Positions 8,973 to 18,673 of a stretch of DNA of 53,692 bases are shown here, piece after piece. Every line of letters starts with the position of its first letter. The stretch's first letter is position 1. The notes below the pieces were generated by a model. The model did no database searches, was not told the origin of the DNA, and worked only from the letters and a program-made list of their open reading frames with translations. Made by a program: the position numbers and the translations under genes. Origin of the DNA: an uncultured Myxococcales bacterium (GTDB taxonomy: Bacteria > Myxococcota_A > UBA9042 > DTJE01); the NCBI GenBank assembly GCA_903936705.1, contig CAIZWN010000074.1:1-53692 (forward strand), written 5' to 3'.

Positions 8973-10631
8973 TTACCCGGCAATCCCGGCCGGCATTGAT
9001 GCCAGCAGGGTATTCAGTGTCTCACGTATCATGTCGAAGACCGGCAGCGGCCAGACCCCCATGATTACGGTCAGGACCGCCAGCGGGTACAGCGTCAGCC
9101 GCTCGCGCCAGTTCATGTCATGCAGGTGTTCCCATCGGTGGTTGAACGGGCCCAGGAAGATCCGCTGCATCGTCCACAGGTAGTAGCCGGCGGTCACGAT
9201 GACCGACAGGGCGCTGATTGCAACCAGGACACGGAAGATCCCGTCCTGCGCGGCAAAGGCGCCCAGGAAGACCAGCACTTCGCCGACGAATCCGGCAAGG
9301 CCGGGCAGGCCCAGGGACGCCATGAAGGCAAAGCCGGTCAATGCTGTGTATTCGGGCATCTTCTGCGCCAGACCGCCGAAGCCCTCGATGTCGCGAGTGT
9401 GAGCGCGGTCGTAGACGACGCCGGCAAGGAGGAACAGCATCGGGCTGACGATGCCGTGCGAGATCATCTGGTAGACCGATCCGGTAAGTGCCTGGGGCGT
9501 CAGCGCGGCAAGCCCCAGCAGGCAAAAGCCCATGTGCGACACGGACGAGTAGGCGATCAGCTTCTTCAGGTCCTTCTGGGCCATGCACACGAAAGCGCCA
9601 TAGACGATGTTGATCACGCCCAGTATTCCAATTGCCCACGCGGCCCAGACCACTCCGGTCGGGAAGATCTGCAGATTGAACCGGAACATGCCGTACATAC
9701 CCGTCTTCAACAGGATGCCGGCCAGGATGACGCTGATGGGCGTCGGGGCATCGACGTGCGCGTCGGGCAGCCACGTGTGGAACGGGAACATCGGGACCTT
9801 GATGGCAAAGCCCAGGAACATGGCCACAAAGACGATGTGGACGAACGGGATGCCCAGTATCGCGCCTGCCTTGACGAAGATGCCATCGTGGGCCTGGCGA
9901 GTCAGGTGAACCAGGTTGAACGTATGTTGCGCCTGCGAACCATCGGCCAGGGTGGCCGGGCCCGAGGCGTAGTAGACGGCGATCAGCGCCAGCAGCATCA
10001 GCACTGAACCGGCCAAGGTGTACAGGAAGAACTTGATTGCGGCGTACGGACCACCGCGGGTTCGGCCGTCAGGGTCCTTGCGGGTCGGGGCGCCCCAGAT
10101 GCCGATCAGGAAGTACATCGGCAGCAGCATCACCTCCCAGAACACGTAGAACAGGAAGAAATCCTGCGAAGCGAAGGTGCCCAGGACGCCCATTTCCAAC
10201 AGCAGGAACAGGATCCAGTAGGCCGGAACGCGCTTCTTGGAGAAATGGGGATGGTGGTCGTCCAGACGGCCCCACCAGGGCAGCGACGCGATGGCTCCTG
10301 CCAGAAAGACAACGCCGGTCAGGACCACCATCGACAGCGACAGCCCATCCACGCCGATAAAGAACTCGATGTTCCAGGACTTCATCCAGACGAACCGGTG
10401 GATGAACTGGAGGTTCGATGTCCCGCTGTCGAAGTCGGCCCACAGGGCGATGCCCAGCGCGGCTGCCGCCAGGGACGCCATCAGGCCGATGGCCCGCGAG
10501 GCCTCGTCCACCGCCTGCTGGGAAAGCCGCAGAAGCGGCCGCAGGGCCAGCAGGGCGAGGATCGCGGTCAGGCCTATGGCAGGCGTGAACACGGTCCACG
10601 TAAGCAACATGCTGTTGGTCGTCAGGTCCAT
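8973..10631 (-). CDS. nuoM: NADH-quinone oxidoreductase subunit M
   Basis: NuoM is the second antiporter-like proton channel of complex I. The 552-aa product is close to the usual size. It contains the conserved FYVFWEVMLLPMYFLIG helix with its key glutamate, VPMFPFHTWLPDAHVDAPT, and DLKKLIAYSSVSHMGFCLLG, all hallmark NuoM sequences. About 14 transmembrane helices are expected. The ATG at 10631 has only a weak ribosome site, so translation may depend partly on coupling within the polycistronic message. It follows nuoL by 92 bases, the longest gap in the operon, and precedes nuoN by 25. Confidence 0.97.
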   Translation of the reverse strand: MDLTTNSMLLTWTVFTPAIGLTAILALLALRPLLRLSQQAVDEASRAIGLMASLAAAALGIALWADFDSGTSNLQFIHRFVWMKSWNIEFFIGVDGLSLSMVVLTGVVFLAGAIASLPWWGRLDDHHPHFSKKRVPAYWILFLLLEMGVLGTFASQDFFLFYVFWEVMLLPMYFLIGIWGAPTRKDPDGRTRGGPYAAIKFFLYTLAGSVLMLLALIAVYYASGPATLADGSQAQHTFNLVHLTRQAHDGIFVKAGAILGIPFVHIVFVAMFLGFAIKVPMFPFHTWLPDAHVDAPTPISVILAGILLKTGMYGMFRFNLQIFPTGVVWAAWAIGILGVINIVYGAFVCMAQKDLKKLIAYSSVSHMGFCLLGLAALTPQALTGSVYQMISHGIVSPMLFLLAGVVYDRAHTRDIEGFGGLAQKMPEYTALTGFAFMASLGLPGLAGFVGEVLVFLGAFAAQDGIFRVLVAISALSVIVTAGYYLWTMQRIFLGPFNHRWEHLHDMNWRERLTLYPLAVLTVIMGVWPLPVFDMIRETLNTLLASMPAGIAG

Positions 10632-10695
10632 GGCTTACTCGCTACGGCCGAGCCCCTTTCGGCGCCCGGGCCAACCGCACTATTGGCCTGTGATC

Positions 10696-10712
10696 GGCGG
10701 TAATCTGCCGCC
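10696..10712 (-). other. Hairpin in the nuoL-nuoM gap
   Basis: GGCGG-7 nt-CCGCC forms a short GC-rich stem just after the nuoL stop, in the only sizeable intergenic gap of the operon. It could modulate the relative expression of nuoM and nuoN through RNA stability or partial termination. There is no T run, and the significance in GC-rich DNA is uncertain. Confidence 0.25.
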
Positions 10713-10723
10713 CCACAAGCTCG

Positions 10724-13072
10724 TCACCACGCCAGCAGATAAGCCAGCGCCACCAGGGCCAGAGCACCCAGGGCCATTCCCTGCACATACGCCTGAATCC
10801 GGCCGGTCTGGACACGACGCATCCTGGTCCCTGCGGCCTGGATCACGTTGCCCACCAGTTCCACCAGCCCGTCCACGAACAGGCGATCGATAGCCCCCTG
10901 AAGGAACGAGAAGGCGCGGCCGATCGTGCCGGCCAGGTTCACCAACCCGTCGATCACGCGAGAATCCCACAGGGCCAGGGCCCGCGACAGGACCAAAGAT
11001 CCCTTCACGAAAACGAAGCCATAGGCCTCGTCAACGTAGTACTTGTTGAAGATCACACGGTGGGTGCCCTGGACCAGCGCACTTTCGCTGGCAATCAGGC
11101 GGGCCGGAATCGGGCTGCGGCCGTCCTTGTACAGGACGCGTGCCGCGAAGAAACCGCCGAAGGCGACGATGATCGAGAAGCCCATCAGCGCCCACTCGAC
11201 GCCGTGGCCAAAGCCCGCCGATGTGACGCGATCGGCCGTGCTAGCAAAGACCGGCTCCAGCCAGGCCTCGAAGACGTTCGGAAGGCCCCACAGCAGTGGC
11301 AGGCCGACATATCCGCCAGCCAGCGCCAGGAAACCCAGCACCGCCAGAACTGATGTCATTGCCCAGGGGGATTCAACAGGCAGGTGTCCGTGACCACCGT
11401 GAGCGTCATGGCCGCTGACGTCGGCGGCATGCGGATCCGAATGCGGATCGGCATGGGCGCCATGGGCGGCATGGGCGTCAGTCGAGTGCGGGTCGTCATG
11501 CGCGCCGTGGGCGCCGTCAGCTTTTGCAACAACGTCGTGCCCGTGGGACGCGGCGCCGCGGTACTCGCCCGAGAAGGTCATGTAGTACGAACGGAACATG
11601 TAGAACGAAGTCCCCAGCGCCGCGACCGCCGCGATCACCCACAGGATCAAGCCGCCGCCAGGCAGGAGTATGTTACCGGAATTGAAGGCCTTCCAGAGAA
11701 TCTCGTCCTTGCTGAAGAACCCCGAGAAGAAGGGGAAGCCAGCGATAGCGGCGCACGACACGAAGTACGTGGCCGCCGTGATGGGCATCAACTTCTTCAG
11801 CCCGCCCATCTTCCGCATGTCCTGCTCGTGGTGGCAGCCCATGATGACGCTGCCCGACCCCAGGAACAGGCATGCCTTGAAGAAGGCGTGCGTCATCAAG
11901 TGGAAGATGCCGACCCAGTAGGCGCCAACGCCAACAGCCACGAACATGAAGCCCAACTGGCTGACGGTCGAGTACGCCAGGACCTTCTTGATGTCGTTCT
12001 GGAACAGGCCGATGCTGGCTGCGAACAGAGCCGTCAGGGCACCCACGGTCGCGACAACGGTCATCGCAGCCGGGGACAGCGTGAACAGGAAGTGAAGTCG
12101 GGCCACCATGTAGACGCCGGCCGTCACCATCGTCGCCGCGTGGATCAGCGCGGACACTGGAGTCGGGCCAGCCATCGCATCGGGCAGCCAGGTGTACAGC
12201 GGAATCTGGGCGGACTTGCCAGTGGCGCCCACGAACAGCAGCAGACAGACCAGGGTGATCAGGCCGATTCCCAGGACATTCCTGTCAACAATTCGAGTGC
12301 GCTTGACCGGATCCTGCAGGATCTGTTCGACCTCGCGGAAGGCGACGGAGGTACCAAGTGCAGGCGCTTCCTCGCCATGCGCCGCGACAGCCGCACCGTG
12401 GGCGTCGACCTGTCCGTGATTACTGGCCGGGGGGCTGGCCGGGGTGGTCATCAGGCCCCAGAACAGCAGGAATACGCCCAGGCTGAAACCCAGGTCGCCG
12501 ACGCGATTCACGACGAAGGCCTTCATGCCGGCCACGGCCTTTTCCCGCTCGCGCCACCAGAACGAGATCAGCAGATAGCTGCACAGGCCCACGCCCTCCC
12601 AGCCTACGAACATCAGCAGGAAGTTGTCGCCCAGGACCAGTACCAGCATCGCGAACATGAACAGGTTCAGGTAGGCGAAAAAGCGCCAGTAGGCCGGTTC
12701 GTCCTTCATGTAACCAGTTGAATACACGTGAATAAGCGTACCGACGAACGTCACCACCAGGGCCATCACACCCGACAGGCGGTCCATCAGGAAGGCGACG
12801 TCAGCCTGCAAATTGCCGATGGGCAGCCAGGCCCACAGGTAGTTGTACATCGAGGTGCCGTGAGGGGCGCCGGCCAAGGTGATGAAGGACCACAGACTGA
12901 TGACGAACGACCCGGCCGGAAACAGGATCGCCGGCACGTGGACGGCGGCGTTGCCAAAGCGACGCTGCATCCTGGCGCCCATTACCGCGTTCCAGACCGC
13001 CCCCAGAAGAGGCAGCAACGGGATCAGGAACAGCAGTGGGAAATCCTGCAAAACCGGTGCGACTTCGTGCAC
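10724..13072 (-). CDS. nuoL: NADH-quinone oxidoreductase subunit L with His-rich insertion
   Basis: NuoL is the distal proton-pumping subunit of complex I with the long lateral helix. The GTG at 13072 sits behind AAGGAG, seven bases after nuoK. Conserved sequence includes FVGWEGVGLCSYLLISFWW, IPLYTWLPDAMAGPTPVSA and DIKKVLAYSTVSQLGFMF. At 782 aa it is longer than the common 610-660. Much of the excess is a loop at about residues 500-566 with 14 histidines in roughly 60 residues, made of AHG/DPH-type repeats. A smaller His-containing insertion lies near residue 215. The C-terminus keeps the amphipathic and anchor helices. The His-rich loop should lie in an extramembrane connection; metal binding is possible but unproven. 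Confidence 0.96.
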   Translation of the reverse strand: MHEVAPVLQDFPLLFLIPLLPLLGAVWNAVMGARMQRRFGNAAVHVPAILFPAGSFVISLWSFITLAGAPHGTSMYNYLWAWLPIGNLQADVAFLMDRLSGVMALVVTFVGTLIHVYSTGYMKDEPAYWRFFAYLNLFMFAMLVLVLGDNFLLMFVGWEGVGLCSYLLISFWWREREKAVAGMKAFVVNRVGDLGFSLGVFLLFWGLMTTPASPPASNHGQVDAHGAAVAAHGEEAPALGTSVAFREVEQILQDPVKRTRIVDRNVLGIGLITLVCLLLFVGATGKSAQIPLYTWLPDAMAGPTPVSALIHAATMVTAGVYMVARLHFLFTLSPAAMTVVATVGALTALFAASIGLFQNDIKKVLAYSTVSQLGFMFVAVGVGAYWVGIFHLMTHAFFKACLFLGSGSVIMGCHHEQDMRKMGGLKKLMPITAATYFVSCAAIAGFPFFSGFFSKDEILWKAFNSGNILLPGGGLILWVIAAVAALGTSFYMFRSYYMTFSGEYRGAASHGHDVVAKADGAHGAHDDPHSTDAHAAHGAHADPHSDPHAADVSGHDAHGGHGHLPVESPWAMTSVLAVLGFLALAGGYVGLPLLWGLPNVFEAWLEPVFASTADRVTSAGFGHGVEWALMGFSIIVAFGGFFAARVLYKDGRSPIPARLIASESALVQGTHRVIFNKYYVDEAYGFVFVKGSLVLSRALALWDSRVIDGLVNLAGTIGRAFSFLQGAIDRLFVDGLVELVGNVIQAAGTRMRRVQTGRIQAYVQGMALGALALVALAYLLAW

Positions 13073-13079
13073 GGCGTTC

Positions 13080-13385
13080 CTACTCCTTCAGTTCGCAGGC
13101 CTTCGATGCGTCCACCGAGCGTCTTGCCCGGAAGACCTGCAGCACGATTGCCAGGGCCACTACGGCCTCGGCGGCCGCCAGAACAATCCCGAACAGCGCG
13201 AACACCTGTCCGTCCAGGCCGCCGCCAAAACGCGAGAAGGCCACCAGGTTCAGCAGACCGGCGTTCAGGACCAGTTCGACGCCCATCAGGATCGCTACGG
13301 CGTTCTTCCTGGTCACTATGGCGAACAGTCCCAGGGCCAAAAGCACCCCGGACACGACCAGATACTGCGGCAGGCCGATGGTCAT
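13080..13385 (-). CDS. nuoK: NADH-quinone oxidoreductase subunit K
   Basis: NuoK is a three-helix membrane subunit in the quinone-proximal proton path of complex I. It has 101 aa, the usual length. It shows the typical glutamates in VAILMGVELVLNAGLLNLVAF and in VLAAAEAVVALAIVLQVFR, which line the proton channel. Its ATG overlaps the nuoJ stop by four bases, so the two are translationally coupled. nuoL follows after seven bases. Confidence 0.97.
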   Translation of the reverse strand: MTIGLPQYLVVSGVLLALGLFAIVTRKNAVAILMGVELVLNAGLLNLVAFSRFGGGLDGQVFALFGIVLAAAEAVVALAIVLQVFRARRSVDASKACELKE

Positions 13386-13891
13386 CGGTGCCCTCCCTTG
13401 TAGCCGCGGGCCAGGGTAACCGCACCGACCAGCGCCGCCAGCAGCACCACCGACACGACCTCGAATGGAAGGACATAAGCGCCCAGCAAGGCGTCGCCAA
13501 TCGCGGCGGTCGTGGGAACGGCTGCTGATTCGACGCCCGACGGCACGGCAGTCGCAGCGACGAAGGCTGCAGCCGCGACCGCCAGCATCAACACGATGCC
13601 GCCCCCAAGCCGGAAGGTCGGGTTGCTGGTAAGCGGCCCGTCAAGTCCGGACGTCAACATGACAGCGAACAGAACCAGCACGCTGATGCCACCCACGTAG
13701 ACAAGCATCTGGACTACGGCCAGGAGGTCCGCCGACAGGTAGGCGTACAGACCAGCGACACCGAAAAGGGTGGCGAACAGCGCGAACGCCGAGTGAACGA
13801 TGTTCCCGGACAACGCGACGAATCCCGCTGCGACCAGCGTGAAGGCCGCCAGCGCATAAAAAACCATGGCGGAGACGATTGGGTCCGTCAT
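13382..13891 (-). CDS. nuoJ: NADH-quinone oxidoreductase subunit J
   Basis: NuoJ is a five-helix membrane subunit next to NuoK and NuoA at the hinge of complex I. The 169-aa protein has the recognisable NIVHSAFALFATLFGVAGLYAY and VQMLVYVGGISVLVLFAVML segments. The latter contains the pi-bulge region of TM3 implicated in coupling. It overlaps nuoI and nuoK by four bases each. Slightly divergent loops do not affect the identification. Confidence 0.96.
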   Translation of the reverse strand: MTDPIVSAMVFYALAAFTLVAAGFVALSGNIVHSAFALFATLFGVAGLYAYLSADLLAVVQMLVYVGGISVLVLFAVMLTSGLDGPLTSNPTFRLGGGIVLMLAVAAAAFVAATAVPSGVESAAVPTTAAIGDALLGAYVLPFEVVSVVLLAALVGAVTLARGYKGGHR

Positions 13892-14598
13892 GGGGTGGCC
13901 TCCTTGGGAGCTTCAACGATCGGGGCTGTTGCCTCGGCGGCTGGGGGCACAACAGGAGGCGCAACAGGGGCCGAGACGGGACGTGCCACTGGTGCAGTCG
14001 CGGCGCCCGGAAGCTTGCCAGGCCGCGTCCCGTATCCCGGGATGACATTCTTCAGGATCTCGCCGCGTGGCAAGCGCGCAGGTGCCTCGCCGGCCTTGTG
14101 CCGCGCGACGGGCGTTGGCTGCGTAACGAAGTGCAGGTTCAGGTTCGCGATGCTGGACTGGGTTGCCTCGAATTCCGCCGAATGCCGTAATGCCCCAAAA
14201 TTGCACGATTCCTGACACAAGCCGCAGTACATGCACTTGGCAACGTCGATGTCGAACTTCACGATATCGCGGCCGCCGGCAGCGTTCTTCTCGACGCCGA
14301 CCGAAATGCACTGGATCGGGCAGGTCTTTTCGCACAACAGGCAACCGGTGCACAGGCGGACGTCCAGCTCCAAAATGCCGCGGTACGCTTCTGGCAGCGT
14401 CTCCTGGATAGGCCTGTCGATCTTGTCGGGGTACTGGATCGTCATTGGCCGTCGAAACATCCAGGACATGGTGACGGAAAGGCCCTCGAAGACCGAAGTC
14501 ACCGCCCGGTGGACATTCCCGAACCAGTTTCCAGGGCCGCCATTCCCGCGGCCCTGCGTCTTGGGGCCGCCTACGGGAGGCGGTACGGCGGATACCAT
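13888..14598 (-). CDS. nuoI: NADH-quinone oxidoreductase subunit I, 2x[4Fe-4S]
   Basis: NuoI carries clusters N6a and N6b, which pass electrons towards NuoB. The two ferredoxin motifs are visible: C83, C86, C89, C93 (CTGCLLCEKTC) and C122, C125, C128, C132 (CMYCGLCQESC). At 236 aa it exceeds the usual 160-180 because of a Gly/Pro-rich N-terminus and a Pro/Ala-rich, probably unstructured C-terminal tail after about residue 190. The ATG at 14598 has a strong AAGGAG and lies inside the end of nuoH, giving a 28-base overlap. It overlaps nuoJ by four bases. Confidence 0.96.
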   Translation of the reverse strand: MVSAVPPPVGGPKTQGRGNGGPGNWFGNVHRAVTSVFEGLSVTMSWMFRRPMTIQYPDKIDRPIQETLPEAYRGILELDVRLCTGCLLCEKTCPIQCISVGVEKNAAGGRDIVKFDIDVAKCMYCGLCQESCNFGALRHSAEFEATQSSIANLNLHFVTQPTPVARHKAGEAPARLPRGEILKNVIPGYGTRPGKLPGAATAPVARPVSAPVAPPVVPPAAEATAPIVEAPKEATP

Positions 14599-15833
14599 AG
14601 CTCCTTGCCCTCCATGCGGCGATACAGGTCGCGGTCCGCCATGTAGCTGGCCCGAACCTTGCCAATGTAGGCGACTGCGATGAACACGCCGGCGGCCATC
14701 GATACGCCGCGCAGCGCCCAGTCGGCAATGCCGTTTTCGTCGATTGCGGCCAACAGCACCAGTACGCCCGCCAGGCAGAACAGCGCCATCGGGACCAGGT
14801 ACTTCCAGCAGGTGATCATCAACTGATCAACGCGCAGGCGCGGCAGGGTCCAGCGAACCTGGATGACGAACGCGACCAGCACCGACGCCTTTGCGACGAA
14901 CACGAACAGCGAAGCCAGCTGCCAGCCTGCGAACGCCAACCCGGTGGACGCAGCGATCTCGTCCGGAGTCACGCCCGGAACCTGCCAGCCGCCCAGGAAA
15001 CAGACCGTCGCCAGCGAGGAAATGACCCACAGGTTGCCCCACTCGGCGAACATGAACCACAGGAAACGCATGCCGGAGTACTCGACGTGGTAGCCCGCCA
15101 CCAGCTCAGACTCGCCCTCGGGCAGGTCGAACGGCGTACGGTTGCCTTCCGCGATCGAGGCGGTCAGCGACAGGAAAAAGGCCGCGAACAGGAAGGGATT
15201 TCGGAAGACGAACCAGTCCCACGGCCAGGCGCCCTGCTGACGGATGATGCCCTGCATCGACATCGTGCCGGCCGCCAGGACGACGCTCATCAGGCTGAAG
15301 GCGGACGGGATCTCGTAGGACACCAACTGAGCGGCGGCGCGGATACCGCCAAACAACGCCCACTTGTTGTTGGACGCCCAGCCGGCCATCAGGATGCCGA
15401 TGACCACCAGGCCGGTTATTGCCAGCAGGTACAGCAGGCCAACGTCCAGGTCGGCAGCCACCAGGTTCGCCCCGAACGGCAGCACCGCGAACGTCGCCAT
15501 GAAGCCGCCGAACACCAGGTACGGCGCGAACTTGAACAGCCCGCTGTCGGCGCTGGCAGGAACCAGATCCTCCTTGAGGAAGCACTTGATGCCGTCGGCC
15601 AGCCACTGAAGGACGCCCTGGGGGCCGACCCGGTTTGGCCCGATGCGGGACATCATGCGGCCTGCAATACGGCGCTCCCAGAAGGTCACTGGGCCGGCAA
15701 AAATCGCAATGAACACGAAGGCCGCCACGGCGGCGATACCGATGACCACGGCACCGACGACCCACGAATACCCGAAGGTCGCCGGGTCGAACCCCAGGAA
15801 CTGCTGAAGACGGTTGGCGACGTCGCGCAGCAT
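14571..15833 (-). CDS. nuoH: NADH-quinone oxidoreductase subunit H
   Basis: NuoH is the membrane anchor that forms much of the quinone tunnel. The ATG at 15833 shares one base with the nuoCD stop, which fixes the start; the frame is open further upstream but only as a shadow of nuoCD. The 420-aa product has VTFWERRIAGRMMSRIGPNRVGP near the N-terminus, GWASNNKWALFGGIRAAAQ, and the acidic loop EGNRTPFDLPEGESELVAG, all diagnostic. Eight to nine membrane helices are expected. It is somewhat longer than the roughly 325-350 aa typical of proteobacteria because of an extra hydrophobic C-terminal part before the nuoI overlap. Confidence 0.96.
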   Translation of the reverse strand: MLRDVANRLQQFLGFDPATFGYSWVVGAVVIGIAAVAAFVFIAIFAGPVTFWERRIAGRMMSRIGPNRVGPQGVLQWLADGIKCFLKEDLVPASADSGLFKFAPYLVFGGFMATFAVLPFGANLVAADLDVGLLYLLAITGLVVIGILMAGWASNNKWALFGGIRAAAQLVSYEIPSAFSLMSVVLAAGTMSMQGIIRQQGAWPWDWFVFRNPFLFAAFFLSLTASIAEGNRTPFDLPEGESELVAGYHVEYSGMRFLWFMFAEWGNLWVISSLATVCFLGGWQVPGVTPDEIAASTGLAFAGWQLASLFVFVAKASVLVAFVIQVRWTLPRLRVDQLMITCWKYLVPMALFCLAGVLVLLAAIDENGIADWALRGVSMAAGVFIAVAYIGKVRASYMADRDLYRRMEGKELWYPPYRLP

Positions 15834-17467
15834 CAGCGGTCCACCTCCGGCGCGATGACGTCCAGCGAGCCTATCAGCGCCACGATGTCGGCGATCATCA
15901 GGCCCGGGCTTAGGAACTCGATCACGGGCATGGCCGTGAAGCAGCCCGTGCGCATGCGTACGCGATACGGCTTGTCGGTGCCGTCCGAGGTCACGTAGAA
16001 ACCGGCCTCGCCGCGCGGGGCCTCGACCCGACCGTACGCCTCGTTGGCGGCGGGCTTGAGGATACGCGGCACCTTGGCCCGGATCTCTCCGTCCGGGATC
16101 ATCGCGATAGCCTGACGCAGGATGCGCGCGGACTCGCGGATCTCGATCAGCCGCAGGAAGAAGCGGTCGTAAGCGTCGCCTACCGACCCACGCCAGCCCA
16201 AGCCAACCGGCACGTCGAATTCCAGTTCCGGGTAGACCGAATAAGGTTCGTCGCGCCGCAGGTCCCACTTCACGCCGGAAGCGCGCAGGTTCGGACCAAC
16301 GATGCTGAAGGACTGCGCGTCGGGGCCGGACAGCACCGCGACGTTCGCCAGGCGGTTCACAAAGATCTCGTTGCCCGTGATCAGCCGGTCGAACTCGGCA
16401 CAGATGGGTTCGAAGTGGTCCAGCCAGGCCAGCGTCTTGTCCAGCGTCTCGCGGTCGATATCAAGCGCGACGCCGCCGATCCGCATATAGGTGTAAGTCA
16501 GACGGGCGCCGCAGATGCGCTCCATCAGGTCGTTGATGGTCTCGCGCTCGCGCAGCCAGTGGATGAACGGCGTGTAGGCACCCAGGTCCATCGCCATCGA
16601 ACCGGTCCCGACCAGGTGGCTGGCGATACGGTTCAATTCGCAGACGATGATCCGGCAGAACTCGCCACGCCGCGGCACCTCGATACCCAGCAGACGCTCG
16701 CAGGCCATGGCCCAGCCCTGGTTCGTGAACATGCCGCCCAGGTAGTCGACCCGGTCGGTGTACGGCATCGTCCCAGCGTACGTGTTCATTTCCGCAAGCT
16801 TTTCGATGCCGCGGTGAAGATAGCCGACGTCCGGCTGAGCGCGACGGACGATCTCGCCATCCGTCTCCAGCAGGAAGTTCAGGACCCCGTGCGTCGCAGG
16901 GTGGTGCGGGCCCATGTTCAGGCGCATCAGGTTGTCCAGGGGCTCGGCCTTCGCGACATGCTGCGGCGGCGCGACGTGCGTGACCGGGATCACCGCGGAC
17001 CTGGAGGTCGGGATTCCATGGTAAACGTCAGGTCGCACGTAATCCTTGCGCAACGGATGGCCGACCCAGTCGACTGGCAGCATCAGGCGGCGCAGATCGG
17101 GGTGGCCCGTGAACCGCACGCCGACCAGGTCGAACTGCTCGCGCTCGAACCAGTTTGCCGAGGCCCAGATATCGGAAACGGTCGCAATGTCGGGGGTCTC
17201 TCGCGGCACTCGCGCCTTTATAACAATAGTCTGGTGGTCGCGCATGGACAGCAGGTGCCACACGACGTCGATGGCCTCGGGCGGACGGTCGATGGCCGTG
17301 ATCACCCGCAGGGTATCCATGCCAAGGTCGTCCCGCAGGAACAGGCAGACGGCGTGGGCAAGGTCGGCACTGACGCGGACGGCCGGGTCCAGGATGGCGT
17401 CCTCGTAGGCCTCGATGCCGTCGGGGAAGGCCGCGCGCAGGCGCTGGACGATCTCGGCTGGTGTCAT
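15833..17467 (-). CDS. nuoCD: Fused NADH-quinone oxidoreductase subunits C and D
   Basis: The single 544-aa chain joins NuoC (about residues 1-155, a 30-kDa subunit with [22 protein letters not shown]) to NuoD (about 180-544, the 49-kDa subunit). NuoD is marked by [40 protein letters not shown] and the C-terminal [21 protein letters not shown] ending in DR. The NuoD part shapes the quinone-binding site. The ATG at 17467 overlaps the nuoB stop (ATGA) and follows AGGGGA; the longer open frame upstream is antisense noise over nuoB. C-D fusion is known in other bacteria. No nuoE, nuoF or nuoG follows, where they sit in the E. coli order. Confidence 0.96.
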   Translation of the reverse strand: MTPAEIVQRLRAAFPDGIEAYEDAILDPAVRVSADLAHAVCLFLRDDLGMDTLRVITAIDRPPEAIDVVWHLLSMRDHQTIVIKARVPRETPDIATVSDIWASANWFEREQFDLVGVRFTGHPDLRRLMLPVDWVGHPLRKDYVRPDVYHGIPTSRSAVIPVTHVAPPQHVAKAEPLDNLMRLNMGPHHPATHGVLNFLLETDGEIVRRAQPDVGYLHRGIEKLAEMNTYAGTMPYTDRVDYLGGMFTNQGWAMACERLLGIEVPRRGEFCRIIVCELNRIASHLVGTGSMAMDLGAYTPFIHWLRERETINDLMERICGARLTYTYMRIGGVALDIDRETLDKTLAWLDHFEPICAEFDRLITGNEIFVNRLANVAVLSGPDAQSFSIVGPNLRASGVKWDLRRDEPYSVYPELEFDVPVGLGWRGSVGDAYDRFFLRLIEIRESARILRQAIAMIPDGEIRAKVPRILKPAANEAYGRVEAPRGEAGFYVTSDGTDKPYRVRMRTGCFTAMPVIEFLSPGLMIADIVALIGSLDVIAPEVDR

Positions 17468-18048
17468 GCGTTCCCCTTGATCTTGTTCGCCCAATGCTCG
17501 CCGTGCATCAGGTCCTGCAGGCGCAGGATCGCCTCGTTCAGGGCCTCGGGGCGCGGCGGGCAGCCCGGCAAATATATGTCCACAGGAACGATGCTGTCGA
17601 CGCCTGGGACTACCGAATAACCGCGCTGGAACAACCCGCCGCAGTTGGCGCACGAGCCCATCGCGATGACGTAACGTGGCTCGGCCATCTGCGCGTAGAT
17701 CAGGCGGACCCGGTCAGCCATCTTGTAGGTGATGGTCCCGGCGACGATCAGCAGGTCCGACTGGCGTGGGCTGGTACGTGGGACCGCGCCGAACCGGTCG
17801 AGGTCGGTGCGCGGACCGCCGGTCTGCATCAGCTCGATGCCGCAGCAGGCCGTGGCGAACAGCAGGTACCAGATGGACCCTTCTCGCACCCAGTTGACGA
17901 AGTTGTCGATAGTGGTCGTCACAACCTCGCCCGACATGGTGCCAGGGACGCAGGCTGTCGCAGGCGATGCAACGGGAGACAGGACGATGGGGGCGGCTGT
18001 CGGAACAGGCGAAACGTCGGGCACACGAATGTCGTCGGTGTCGCTCAT
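17464..18048 (-). CDS. nuoB: NADH-quinone oxidoreductase subunit B, cluster N2
   Basis: NuoB holds the terminal [4Fe-4S] cluster N2 that reduces quinone. The ligand pattern is intact: tandem C68-C69 in [11 protein letters not shown]133 in GSCANCGG and C163 in PGCPPRPEA. The 194-aa product has a Pro/Ala-rich N-terminal extension of about 40 residues before the conserved fold. The ATG overlaps nuoA by four bases, and the stop overlaps nuoCD by four. Confidence 0.97.
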   Translation of the reverse strand: MSDTDDIRVPDVSPVPTAAPIVLSPVASPATACVPGTMSGEVVTTTIDNFVNWVREGSIWYLLFATACCGIELMQTGGPRTDLDRFGAVPRTSPRQSDLLIVAGTITYKMADRVRLIYAQMAEPRYVIAMGSCANCGGLFQRGYSVVPGVDSIVPVDIYLPGCPPRPEALNEAILRLQDLMHGEHWANKIKGNA

Positions 18049-18491
18049 TCGGCCTCCGGGGGCTGCGTGGCGGCGGCCTTGGGAACGGACTCGTCATCAT
18101 GAGGCAGCACGCCGATTTCCCGCATCCAATCCAGGTCGCCGCGGCCCCACAGGAATGCCAGGGCGGCAACCATTATGGCGATGAAAAGAAGGATTTCGAT
18201 CACGGCCAGCCAGCCACGGCCCTCGGCGATCCAGCGCCTTGCCACGACGGCTACCGGCCAGGTCAGTGCGATCTCGACGTCAAAGACCAGGAACAACAGG
18301 GCCAACTGGTAGAAACGCGGGTTGAAGTTGAACCAACCGCTTCCGATTGGCTGTTCGCCGCACTCGTAGGTCTGTGACTTCACAGGATCGGGGTTTGACG
18401 GGCGCACGAACCGGCCAAGCAGCAGCGCAATACCAACGATCACGAATGCCATGGCCAGAAAGATGGCGACCACGGCGAAATCGAACTGCAT
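18045..18491 (-). CDS. nuoA: NADH-quinone oxidoreductase subunit A
   Basis: NuoA is a three-helix subunit at the quinone-site side of complex I and the first gene of the operon. The 148-aa product contains [23 protein letters not shown] and [19 protein letters not shown], both diagnostic, including the Cys-bearing TMH1-2 loop. The ATG at 18491 follows GGAGGGG, and a promoter lies about 35-60 bases upstream. The C-terminus has an acidic/Pro tail beyond the common core. Confidence 0.97.
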   Translation of the reverse strand: MQFDFAVVAIFLAMAFVIVGIALLLGRFVRPSNPDPVKSQTYECGEQPIGSGWFNFNPRFYQLALLFLVFDVEIALTWPVAVVARRWIAEGRGWLAVIEILLFIAIMVAALAFLWGRGDLDWMREIGVLPHDDESVPKAAATQPPEAE

Positions 18492-18523
18492 CGATCCCCT
18501 CCACGCCGTCCCGAGGCGGCAGG

Positions 18524-18552
18524 AATCTACCCTTGTGAAACGTCAAGGTCAA
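18524..18552 (-). promoter_or_regulatory. Sigma-70-type promoter of the nuo operon
   Basis: On the minus strand TTGACC (18552-18547, five of six to TTGACA) is followed by an exact 17-base spacer and TAGATT (18529-18524, four of six to TATAAT). Transcription would start near 18517, giving a leader of about 26 bases before the nuoA ATG. The spacing and position make this the best promoter in the window. Confidence 0.6.
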
Positions 18553-18673
18553 GTGCAAGCCGGGTTCATGGCGGCGAATTTGGGGAGGGGTCGGAACGGA
18601 ATCTGCCGACTTGCGCGCAATGGCGTTGTGCTGTAGGGAAAATTTGGTGTCGTGGGCTGGCGGAGGTAATCGG

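Noticed and set aside
11384-12721. Plus-strand open frame (445 aa) over nuoL
   Set aside because: Shadow of nuoL; starts in the His-rich loop and has no recognisable domain.
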